Assembly: GCA_964477295.1 (NCBI GenBank)
Contig: CAYZEZ010000050.1
Span: 1 to 20,764, forward strand
Origin: CAYZEZ01 sp964477295
Lineage (GTDB): Bacteria; Bacteroidota; Bacteroidia; Bacteroidales; SM23-62
Reading direction: 5' to 3'
DNA length: 20,764 nucleotides
Shown piece by piece: positions 1 through 7,488 of the stretch (positions within the stretch are counted from its first letter, which is position 1; each line of letters opens with the position of its first letter). The notes beneath the pieces are model-generated. The model had not been told where the DNA came from, did no database searches, and saw nothing but the letters and a program-made list of their open reading frames with translations. The position numbers and the translations under genes were made by a program.

Positions 1-1333
1 ATCCATTGATATCCGGTATGCCGGTATCTATGGGATTGCCCGGATCGTTGCTCCATTCGAACCATCCCCCGTCAAAAACAGATACACGTGGCCAGCCCAT
101 AAGATAAGCATTCAGGAAGGCTTCACTGCCCCGCCAGCCAGTGCCACAATAAAAGGCAAGATGTTTGTCCGGGGTGATTCCCGATTTTTTCCAGATATGC
201 TCAATTTCCTGGTATTCCCGTGTGGTATGATCCAGGTTCCGGTAGTTCTCCATATGGTAGGCATCACTTCCGCAATTGCCAAAAACAGCGCCCGGGATGC
301 GGCCTGATTTTTCGATATAGTTGTACCCGCTTACCTCACCAATGTATTCGGGATAACTTCGCACACAGACCAGTTCGCCTTTGCTGGAAGCCAGCAACTC
401 CTTTGCTTCATCTATATCCACTGCCAGCTCCGGCCTGGCCGGAACCGTTGTCCCAAAATCCCCTACCGGCACCGGCTCTGTTTTCACCGTGGTGATTTCA
501 AATCCCGCATTTTCCCATGAGGTTAGCCCGCCATTAAGGATCTTCACATCTTTCACCCCGGCATACATCATTATGAAAGCACACCGGATCGCCCCCAGGT
601 GACCGGCATTGCTTCCCGGGGAAGGGTCATTGTTATCCGGAAAAGAAAACCTTCCGTATAAAACCACTGTAGTATCATGCGTAATCCCCTTATTCTTAAA
701 AGTCTCTAAAAGCTCTTCCGGTGATCTGCGGTTCCAGGTTTCGGGTGACTCAAGTGTCAGGGAGTCCAGATCGACGGCACCCGGGATATGTCCCCGGTTA
801 TAATCCTCAACATTCCTGTAATGCGCATGGCATAGAACAAATTTCTTCCCATTGTATTCCGGGGGCTTTCCTCCGGTCAATACCATTTTAAGCCATTCGG
901 GATAAATCAGCTGCCTGTATCCGTGCAAGTGGTCCATGGGAAGGTCCGGATCAGCCGTCCATTCCTCAATAAAACCATTATACACACTGGTTCTATTGTA
1001 TCCTGCCTTAAGGAACCGCTCCGCCACCCGCATGGCATCCGCCCTATCATATCCATATATAATAAAATACTTGTCAGTGGTCAATCCTTTCGAACGGACA
1101 ATCTCAATCCAGTCTATATATTCAGACCAATGTGCCGGCAGGCTTTTAGCTCCTTTAATGTGCCCGCCCCGCATTTCATTCATTAGTTTCCAGCCGTTAT
1201 AGGCAGCCACCTGCCTGACATCAACAATCACAGAGGAAGGATCATTCAGGTGGTCATTCAATACCTCTTTTGTGCTAAGCTCCAATGGAAAATTTGAGTA
1301 TCCCCCATCTGGTGGATAAATCACTCTTTTCAT
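1..1333 (-). CDS. Three-domain rhodanese-type sulfurtransferase (3' end outside window)
   Basis: Reading the minus strand from the ATG at 1333 gives an open frame of 444 codons that runs off the window edge, so the C-terminus is missing. Three rhodanese domains follow each other, at about residues 10-130, 145-275 and 295-440. Each has the usual DVR or HIPGA-type strand and a loop after a hydrophobic strand where the catalytic cysteine sits. Only the third domain has the cysteine (FYCGTGWRGSE, Cys396), followed by a strand ending in FDGGWFEW. The first two have glycine at that place (IYGYDRAD, Gly94; LYGRFSF, Gly227). Rhodaneses move sulfane sulfur from thiosulfate or mercaptopyruvate to an acceptor through a cysteine persulfide; the donor here is unknown. 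No signal peptide is visible, so it is probably cytoplasmic. It lies 89 nt downstream of the small lipoprotein gene on the same strand. The family call is secure; the substrate is not. Confidence 0.9.
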   Translation of the reverse strand, partial: MKRVIYPPDGGYSNFPLELSTKEVLNDHLNDPSSVIVDVRQVAAYNGWKLMNEMRGGHIKGAKSLPAHWSEYIDWIEIVRSKGLTTDKYFIIYGYDRADAMRVAERFLKAGYNRTSVYNGFIEEWTADPDLPMDHLHGYRQLIYPEWLKMVLTGGKPPEYNGKKFVLCHAHYRNVEDYNRGHIPGAVDLDSLTLESPETWNRRSPEELLETFKNKGITHDTTVVLYGRFSFPDNNDPSPGSNAGHLGAIRCAFIMMYAGVKDVKILNGGLTSWENAGFEITTVKTEPVPVGDFGTTVPARPELAVDIDEAKELLASSKGELVCVRSYPEYIGEVSGYNYIEKSGRIPGAVFGNCGSDAYHMENYRNLDHTTREYQEIEHIWKKSGITPDKHLAFYCGTGWRGSEAFLNAYLMGWPRVSVFDGGWFEWSNDPGNPIDTGIPDING

Positions 1334-1422
1334 ATTTTTTCTCTTCTATGTTAGGTTAAAAATAAACCTGTTATTTAACACCAACAAAAATCAGGTATTA
1401 TTAACATGTATTTAAAACCTGC

Positions 1423-1872
1423 CTACCCGGTCTCAGCGCTGGAATGATCTGCAATAATCACCCATTGGCCATCAACCTTCTGCCATATCAGTGTATAGTG
1501 CCCCTGCATATCCCCGATGGTTCTGCTCAGGTGAAATTTTCCAATAAAAATTACTGTGTTTCTATCAATCTTCCGGATATCCAGGATATCGAAGGATAAC
1601 TTACCCATAGCTACCGTGTCGGGATAGTTTTTCCTGTATCTTTCCATGGTGGCCTGGTACCCATAAACCGGTCCCTTTGCCCCGACAAAAACCAGCTTGT
1701 CTGACTTCCAGTATCCTTCCATAAAAGTTTCGATATCGCCTTCGTTCCAGGCATCTTCAGTCATTTTAAATACTTTTCTTATTGCCTCTCCGTCTATTTT
1801 AGACAGTTCGTCGCTTCCACATGACGATAAGCCTGCTGCCAAAACAATAAATCCAATGAATAAATTTTTCAT
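1423..1872 (-). CDS. Small lipoprotein with SnoaL/DUF4440-like domain
   Basis: The 149-residue product begins with a lipoprotein signal peptide: a hydrophobic stretch, then LSSC with the lipidated cysteine at residue 18. The rest fits the cone-shaped NTF2/SnoaL-like fold of the DUF4440 type. It opens with a helix (ITRKVFKMTEDAWNEGDIE-like, about residues 30-50) and ends with strands reading HYTLIWQKVDGQWVI and a DHSSA tail, which is the typical end of these domains. Members of this superfamily range from isomerases to proteins of no known activity, and nothing here fixes a function. In Bacteroidota it would be anchored to a membrane facing the periplasm or outside. The ATG start is required to keep the signal peptide. 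No clear promoter was found in the 96 nt upstream. Confidence 0.85.
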   Translation of the reverse strand: MKNLFIGFIVLAAGLSSCGSDELSKIDGEAIRKVFKMTEDAWNEGDIETFMEGYWKSDKLVFVGAKGPVYGYQATMERYRKNYPDTVAMGKLSFDILDIRKIDRNTVIFIGKFHLSRTIGDMQGHYTLIWQKVDGQWVIIADHSSAETG

Positions 1873-1968
1873 TTTAATATAATTATCTGATTAAAGCATG
1901 ATTTCATATGCATAGGGGGTATGTATATTTCATATCAGGTCTGTTGGTTAAGACCGATGGCAGGTTAT

Positions 1969-3135
1969 TTATTCTTCCGGAACAGGGTACCGTATAAACT
2001 CCCTCTCCCGGTCGAACAGGTACCTGTAGGTAATATAATGTTTAGCAGGTACACATCCCACCGTCATAAAAATTTTGCGCATCTTAGGATTAAAATCGGC
2101 TACCCAGGAGAATTCCATTTCTGTATATTGGGTTTTTTGCCTCATTACCCTGGCCACATTCAGTATGATACCCGATTCAACTCCCTTGCCCTGGAATGAA
2201 GGGATCACACCCATTAATACACCCTTCGCCCTTGTTATTGTCTTTCTCCTTTTCAACCAGAGAAATTTTATTATGGCCGTTAATGACAACTTACCGTTGA
2301 GGTGTTTGAAAATCATATTTACATCGGGATACATCAGGTAAATGGCCACCGGTTTCTCCTTAAAATAAGCTATCCAGATAAACTCTTCATCAATGATCGC
2401 CTTTGCCTTTTTCAGTGTTTTTTTTATATATTCCGGCTTCAGCGGCTCAAAATTTTCTTTAAAAGAGGCCCATGCCTGGTTGAAGACCTCGACGAAATCA
2501 TTTATCTGCTGGTCAACCTTTTTCCACTCCATGTGTTTGAATGTGTATTCAGGCTTTTTCTCTATCCATTCAGCAATCTTAAGAAATCTGGGAGGCAGGT
2601 CCTTTTTTACCTCAAAATGGAATCCCTCCATCCTGTAATAAACTTTAAAACCATATGCTTCGAAAAATTGCTGGTAATAAGGGTGATTATATGCGACCTC
2701 ATAGGAGGGATGTGTAAAACCATCCACAAGCAATCCCCAGTATTTATCCGTTTCACCAAAATTTACCGGACCGTCCATGGCTTCCATTTCCTGTTCCTTC
2801 AACCATTCCCTCGCTGCATCAAAGAGCATGAAAGCAGCTTCTTTATCATTAATACATTCAAAAAATCCCATTCCGCCGGTTGGCTGGTCCTGCAATTCTG
2901 AGCTTTTATAATCAATAAAAGCTGCCACCCGCCCAACCGGTCTTTTCTGCTCATCCAGTAAAAGCCATCGTATGGCCTTGCCATACTTAAAAAACGGATT
3001 TTTTTTGGGATTAAAAATGGCCTCTATCTCCTTATCCATTGGACAAACCCAGGTATCATCATTTCGATAGATGATCCGGGCCGTTTTATGAAATAGCTTC
3101 TTTGTTCCGGGATTGTTAACCTCAACGATTTGCAT
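1969..3135 (-). CDS. GNAT-fold acyltransferase-like protein (YghO-like)
   Basis: The 388-residue soluble protein resembles the conserved YghO-like family, built from tandem GNAT-like halves. The N-terminal half has VGRVAAFIDY, then GGMGFFECIND and the segment MDGPVNFGETDKYWGLLVDGF that marks this family. The C-terminal half has IAYFKEKPVAIYLMYPDVN and a putative acyl-CoA-binding turn around GVIPSFQGKGVESGI (about residues 310-325), close to the Q/RxxGxG/A motif of GNAT enzymes. No signal peptide or membrane segment is seen. It starts 32 nt after the acyl-CoA synthetase stop, same strand, so the two are probably co-transcribed. That suggests, without proving, that it uses or senses fatty acyl-CoA. 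Acceptor and reaction are unknown. The ATG at 3135 gives the expected N-terminus. Confidence 0.82.
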   Translation of the reverse strand: MQIVEVNNPGTKKLFHKTARIIYRNDDTWVCPMDKEIEAIFNPKKNPFFKYGKAIRWLLLDEQKRPVGRVAAFIDYKSSELQDQPTGGMGFFECINDKEAAFMLFDAAREWLKEQEMEAMDGPVNFGETDKYWGLLVDGFTHPSYEVAYNHPYYQQFFEAYGFKVYYRMEGFHFEVKKDLPPRFLKIAEWIEKKPEYTFKHMEWKKVDQQINDFVEVFNQAWASFKENFEPLKPEYIKKTLKKAKAIIDEEFIWIAYFKEKPVAIYLMYPDVNMIFKHLNGKLSLTAIIKFLWLKRRKTITRAKGVLMGVIPSFQGKGVESGIILNVARVMRQKTQYTEMEFSWVADFNPKMRKIFMTVGCVPAKHYITYRYLFDREREFIRYPVPEE

Positions 3136-3167
3136 GGTAATATTAGAAGGTCATGTTGTTCTTATAA

Positions 3168-4943
3168 TCATGTACCGTAAATTACTTCCAGCAATTCCCT
3201 GTATTTCGATTCAACCACCTTTCTTTTTAATTTAAGGCTGGCTGAAAGTTCACCGGTATTTGGCGACCATTCATCCGGGACAAGCCTGAAACGCAGGATC
3301 CGCTCATATTCTGCCAGCTGTTTATTCAGCTTTTCGATCTCCTGTTTAATCACATTCCGGACTTCAGGCAGGCAAATAATCTCATGGCGTTCCTGGTCCC
3401 GGATCAGGTGTTGTGATTTATCCCATTCGTTGAGATAATCAAAATCGGGAACAATCAGGGCGCTGGTAAATTTCTGGTGTTCACCGGTCACCATTGCATT
3501 ACCAATAAAAGCCGATTCATTAAGCCGGTTTTCAATGACTTGCGGTGCTACAAACTTACCGCTCGATAATTTGAAAATATCCTTTTTCCTATCGGTGATT
3601 TTCAGGAATTTGCCATCTACCCATTCCCCGATATCACCGGTATGGAACCAACCTGCTTCATCAAACACTGACCTGGTAAGTTCCTCATCTTTGTAATATC
3701 CGAGCATAATATTATGGCCCCTCGAAATCACTTCGCCATCCTCTGCCAGCTTTACCTCCACGCCTTTAATAACCGGGCCTACAGTACCCAGCCTGCAGCT
3801 ATCTTTTTCCTGCCTGTTTATGGTGATAATGGGAGAAGTTTCTGTGAGCCCGTAAATATTAATAATTTTTACTCCGGCAGCCCAGAACATTTTTTCCAGT
3901 CTTGGTTGCAGGCTGGCCCCTCCACAACCCACTATCCTGACCTCACCTCCCAATGCCTCGCGCCATTTCCTGAAAATCAATTTGTCGGCCACTTTCCATT
4001 TTCTGTAATACAACCATCCTTTCCTGCCATGCGGTTCATACCTGAATCCCAATTTTACGGCCCAGAAAAAGATCTTTTTCTTCATGCCAGTCAGGGTGCG
4101 TCCCTTAGCCATCACATTATCAAATATCTTTTCCAGGATCCGAGGGACCGCATCAAACCCGGTGGCTTTGATCTCGCGTAAATTGGTGGCAATGGTGCCC
4201 ATGCTTTCACAATAATATATCGTTGAACCTGAACATTGTGTTTGGTAATTACCAAGCCTTCCCCCCACATGACAAAGCGGAATTATACTTAAATACCTGT
4301 CGTCTGGTGTCAGTTGAAAAACCTCTGTTGCTGCCAGGAAGTTTTTCACCAGGTTGTTATGCGAGAGCATAACTCCCTTTGGAGTACCGGTTGTGCCAGA
4401 GGTATAGATCAACGAAGCCAGGTCGCCGGGTTTTATTTCAGACTTGAGTTTCTCTAGCTGCTCAATGACTGACTTGTCACTCTTCCTGCCCTTTTCAACC
4501 ACCTCCATCCAGTTGGGCACCTGTTCCAGCTCATCAAATGTGAAAACATATTCCACATTTTCAACTTTATCACATACCGGTTTGATATTTTCATATAACT
4601 TTTTATCCGATATTATCACCATCCTGGCGTCGGAATGATTCAGGATGTACTCATACTCATCACAGGAAAGGGAAGTATATACCGGGACATGTACAATCCC
4701 TGCCATAGACATTCCCATGTCCACAAAATTCCATTCAGGCCGGTTGTTAGTAATGGTGACAATTTTATCATTCCTTCTGAATCCCATTTCTAGCAGTCCA
4801 TAACCGAAATAACAGGATAGTTCATTGTACTGTTCTGATGTATAGTGAATCCATCGTCCGTCTTTCTTTGCAGCCAGGACATTTCTTCCGGGATAAAGCC
4901 TGAGGAATCTTTCAAGCAGATCAAAGGTACGTGTAGGTATCAT
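3168..4943 (-). CDS. Long-chain fatty acid-CoA ligase (AMP-forming, FadD15-like)
   Basis: This is a full-length member of the adenylate-forming family, which activates a fatty acid with ATP to acyl-AMP and passes it to coenzyme A. Counting from the ATG at 4943, the phosphate-binding loop LIYTSGTTGTPKG lies at about 178-190, the YGLTETSP motif at 364-371, and WFHTGDIG with the ribose-binding aspartate at 437. The hinge TDRKKDIFKLSSGK follows, with KFVAPQVIEN typical of the bacterial long-chain branch. The protein has 591 residues from this ATG. An in-frame TTG at 4967 would add eight residues; neither start has a Shine-Dalgarno site, and I prefer the ATG. There is no signal peptide, so it is cytoplasmic or membrane-peripheral. 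The GNAT-fold gene follows at 32 nt. Chain-length preference cannot be read from the sequence. Confidence 0.93.
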   Translation of the reverse strand: MIPTRTFDLLERFLRLYPGRNVLAAKKDGRWIHYTSEQYNELSCYFGYGLLEMGFRRNDKIVTITNNRPEWNFVDMGMSMAGIVHVPVYTSLSCDEYEYILNHSDARMVIISDKKLYENIKPVCDKVENVEYVFTFDELEQVPNWMEVVEKGRKSDKSVIEQLEKLKSEIKPGDLASLIYTSGTTGTPKGVMLSHNNLVKNFLAATEVFQLTPDDRYLSIIPLCHVGGRLGNYQTQCSGSTIYYCESMGTIATNLREIKATGFDAVPRILEKIFDNVMAKGRTLTGMKKKIFFWAVKLGFRYEPHGRKGWLYYRKWKVADKLIFRKWREALGGEVRIVGCGGASLQPRLEKMFWAAGVKIINIYGLTETSPIITINRQEKDSCRLGTVGPVIKGVEVKLAEDGEVISRGHNIMLGYYKDEELTRSVFDEAGWFHTGDIGEWVDGKFLKITDRKKDIFKLSSGKFVAPQVIENRLNESAFIGNAMVTGEHQKFTSALIVPDFDYLNEWDKSQHLIRDQERHEIICLPEVRNVIKQEIEKLNKQLAEYERILRFRLVPDEWSPNTGELSASLKLKRKVVESKYRELLEVIYGT

Positions 4944-5006
4944 GGTTGATGGTTGGGTTAGTTGCAAGATAGTAAATCTATTTTGACTTTTTCTGACCGG
5001 GGATGT

Positions 5007-5038
5007 TTTGATCGTTGTCGAGTCATTTTATATCTTTG
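5007..5038 (+). promoter_or_regulatory. Bacteroidota-type promoter for the receptor gene
   Basis: A TTTG at 5007-5010 is followed after 20 nt by TATCTTTG at 5031-5038. This matches the Bacteroidota primary sigma consensus (TTTG around -33 and TAnnTTTG around -7) with suitable spacing. Transcription would begin about 5043-5046, leaving a 5' leader of about 95 nt before the ATG at 5139. No riboswitch motif was recognised in that leader. Assignment rests on the consensus only. Confidence 0.6.
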
Positions 5039-5138
5039 ATTATGCAAGATTGACTGATAGATTGTTTTTTAATAATTCCGACAGGCAGACCAGAAATAAT
5101 ATATCATTATATGTGATTAACAAATTGATTCAGGTATT

Positions 5139-7487
5139 ATGAGAATTAAATACATCTGTCTTGTTCTCACCACCTGGTTATTCTTTCCTGATTTATATTG
5201 TCAGCCGGATACCCTGACAGGCAGAATTGAAACGGACATACTGCGCTCAGAAGATCTTGTTTTCACTACCGATTCAAGTCGTTTGAGAATCATCTCGGCA
5301 GGAAGGATCTCAAAAAACCTGGATGAACTACCCCTGACTGTATATGTCGTATCCCATGAAGACATTTTAAAAAACCAGTATACCTCCCTGATCGATGTTT
5401 TAAATTCACTGCCGGGTATTGTAACTTCTCAACCGGGTTACGGGGAACTGGGTGAAAGCTTTCAGATCTGGGGACTAACGGGTAACCTGTATTCAAAAAT
5501 CCTGATAAACGGGATGCCCATTAAACCATCTGTAGTCTCGGGTATGCCAATTGGCTGCCAATTGCCTATTCGTCAGGCGGATAAAATTGAAGTAATATAT
5601 GGAACCTCTTCCTCGGTCTATGGAGCAGATGCTGTTTCCGGAGTCATCAATATCATCACCCGTAATGCCGATCAGGGAACTATGGTCCGTGGGGATATCA
5701 GCCTTGGACAAGACGGATACAGTTACATGAACTTTTTACTGGGTGGGAAAGCCGGGAAAAATAACAATATCCTGCAATATAATTTTTACGGAAGCCTGTC
5801 GGAATTCAAAGAGATGGATGTAAAATATGAAAGTGAAAAAGTTTACAATCCATTGAACTATTATCAGCAACAGGGTAAAACCTTTGAGCTGGGAGGCATC
5901 CGGTATGATGCACTCCAAATAAATGAGAGTCTGCTCAGGCAATACAGTATTGACTCTGATGATTTCACTGATGAGTATTATGGACCATCCTACTCAGGAC
6001 GGGTAGACCGACCTGATATGGAAGATTTTCCATCTGCCTCCCATATGATTGGGATACAAATGGAATTCCGTGGATTCGGATTTTCATACGATAATATGTA
6101 CAGGAGAACCCACAGTTCGCTGGGATTATCGCCGGTGTTTTACAAGTACAATAATCCGCAAAATTACTGGGGAGAAAACATCCACAGGATCATCCTGAGT
6201 CATCATAAAGACTTTAAGAGGTTCTCATCCTCAACCCAATTATCCAACCTGGTGTACCAGATGGATAATAATTCAAGCCAGGGTGTTACATTCATGGCAA
6301 ACACTGACAAGGCTTACAGATATTCTGCCTCCAATGACCTTCAGGTGGAACAGGTCCTTTCCTTTTCACCTGTAAAAAACCTTGAAATCATCGGAGGCTT
6401 GTCATACAGCCAATCCGGGAATCTTCCGGTTACAAATTATCTTGCCTCTCCCTTTCGGAAGAAAGATTACAGGGCCTACAGTGACCATGTAAATTTAACT
6501 GATTCAATACTTGGCAACTTTGGAATTAACCCGGTGAATTTCAACAACATATCAGGATTTGTACAATATTTCTATAAACTGAATAAATTCAGGTTCCTGG
6601 GTGGATTGCGTTATGATGCCAATACGCTTTATGGCAACCGGTTCAGTCCCCAGTTGGGAGTATTGTATAAAACGGGTAAAAAAATATCCATCCACCTGTC
6701 AGTGGGCAATGCCTATAAGGCACCTCCTTCTTCCCTGGTTTATCATTCCCTGGCTTATCCGACGGAAAACAATATGATCCATTACAGCGTCATACCAAAC
6801 ACAAAACTGAAACCTGAAAAATTTAATACGATCGAACTTGGTTTAACAAGACCCATCTTCAAACGGATGATGATCCATCAGACATTTTTCTATTACCGTA
6901 TTACAGATCATATCGTACCTGAGAAATTTTTACTTGATAAACTTGCTTTCCCCCTTGCCACAAACGATTCGGTTAAGTCATGGGTCAATAACACTCAATC
7001 GGTATCCAATGTAGTCGGCAGCCAGACAACCATTAGTGCAATTGACCTGGTCCGGTCGGTACACCTCAATGCTGAACTCAGTTTATCTTTTCTGAATCGG
7101 CAGGATCGGCTGCCCAATGTCGTCGACATTGTAAAAGAATACCTGACATTAATGCCCAAACACACCGGGAAGCTGAAAATATCCCTTTACCCGGTTAAAA
7201 ACCTTTATGTAAGTATTGAGAGCCACTGGATGAGTAAATGGCTCCGGGTATTGATCCCGTTTGAGGATTTATACAACGAATTTTTTAAGGAGACGGATGG
7301 ATATTATGCCATGAATGCCATGGCCAGTTATAACCTGAGTCATGAACTGAGTATGTTTCTGAAAGTAACCAATATGTTCGATGAAAAATATGGAACGGTA
7401 AATGCCATTATCCAGGAAGAAAACCTGCCGTATAATCCCCAGCTCAGTAGAACCATACGGTTTGGCTTCTCATATAAACTGAACTGA
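5139..7487 (+). CDS. TonB-dependent outer-membrane receptor
   Basis: The 782-residue protein has a Sec signal peptide (hydrophobic, cleaved near residue 21). A plug domain follows at about residues 55-170, with RISKNLDELPLTVYVVSHEDI, a LIDVLNSLPGI segment and the closing strand IEVIYGTSSSVYGADAVSGV. The remaining ~600 residues alternate short amphipathic strands and loops, as in a 22-strand barrel, and end in FGFSYKLN, a C-terminal beta-signal. Such receptors import siderophores, cobalamin, metals or glycans through the outer membrane using TonB energy. The substrate cannot be told: there is no SusD partner and no carboxypeptidase-like N-terminal domain, which argues against a SusC-type glycan system. 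The next gene begins one nucleotide after the stop, so the two are almost certainly translated from one message. Confidence 0.92.
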   Translation: MRIKYICLVLTTWLFFPDLYCQPDTLTGRIETDILRSEDLVFTTDSSRLRIISAGRISKNLDELPLTVYVVSHEDILKNQYTSLIDVLNSLPGIVTSQPGYGELGESFQIWGLTGNLYSKILINGMPIKPSVVSGMPIGCQLPIRQADKIEVIYGTSSSVYGADAVSGVINIITRNADQGTMVRGDISLGQDGYSYMNFLLGGKAGKNNNILQYNFYGSLSEFKEMDVKYESEKVYNPLNYYQQQGKTFELGGIRYDALQINESLLRQYSIDSDDFTDEYYGPSYSGRVDRPDMEDFPSASHMIGIQMEFRGFGFSYDNMYRRTHSSLGLSPVFYKYNNPQNYWGENIHRIILSHHKDFKRFSSSTQLSNLVYQMDNNSSQGVTFMANTDKAYRYSASNDLQVEQVLSFSPVKNLEIIGGLSYSQSGNLPVTNYLASPFRKKDYRAYSDHVNLTDSILGNFGINPVNFNNISGFVQYFYKLNKFRFLGGLRYDANTLYGNRFSPQLGVLYKTGKKISIHLSVGNAYKAPPSSLVYHSLAYPTENNMIHYSVIPNTKLKPEKFNTIELGLTRPIFKRMMIHQTFFYYRITDHIVPEKFLLDKLAFPLATNDSVKSWVNNTQSVSNVVGSQTTISAIDLVRSVHLNAELSLSFLNRQDRLPNVVDIVKEYLTLMPKHTGKLKISLYPVKNLYVSIESHWMSKWLRVLIPFEDLYNEFFKETDGYYAMNAMASYNLSHELSMFLKVTNMFDEKYGTVNAIIQEENLPYNPQLSRTIRFGFSYKLN

Positions 7488-7488
7488 T

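Noticed and set aside
1939..1955. Hairpin ggtct/agacc as a terminator of the GNAT gene
   Set aside because: The stem is only five base pairs and no T run follows on the minus strand.
5039..5138. Riboswitch in the receptor leader
   Set aside because: No cobalamin, TPP or other aptamer motif could be recognised, and the leader is short for those classes.
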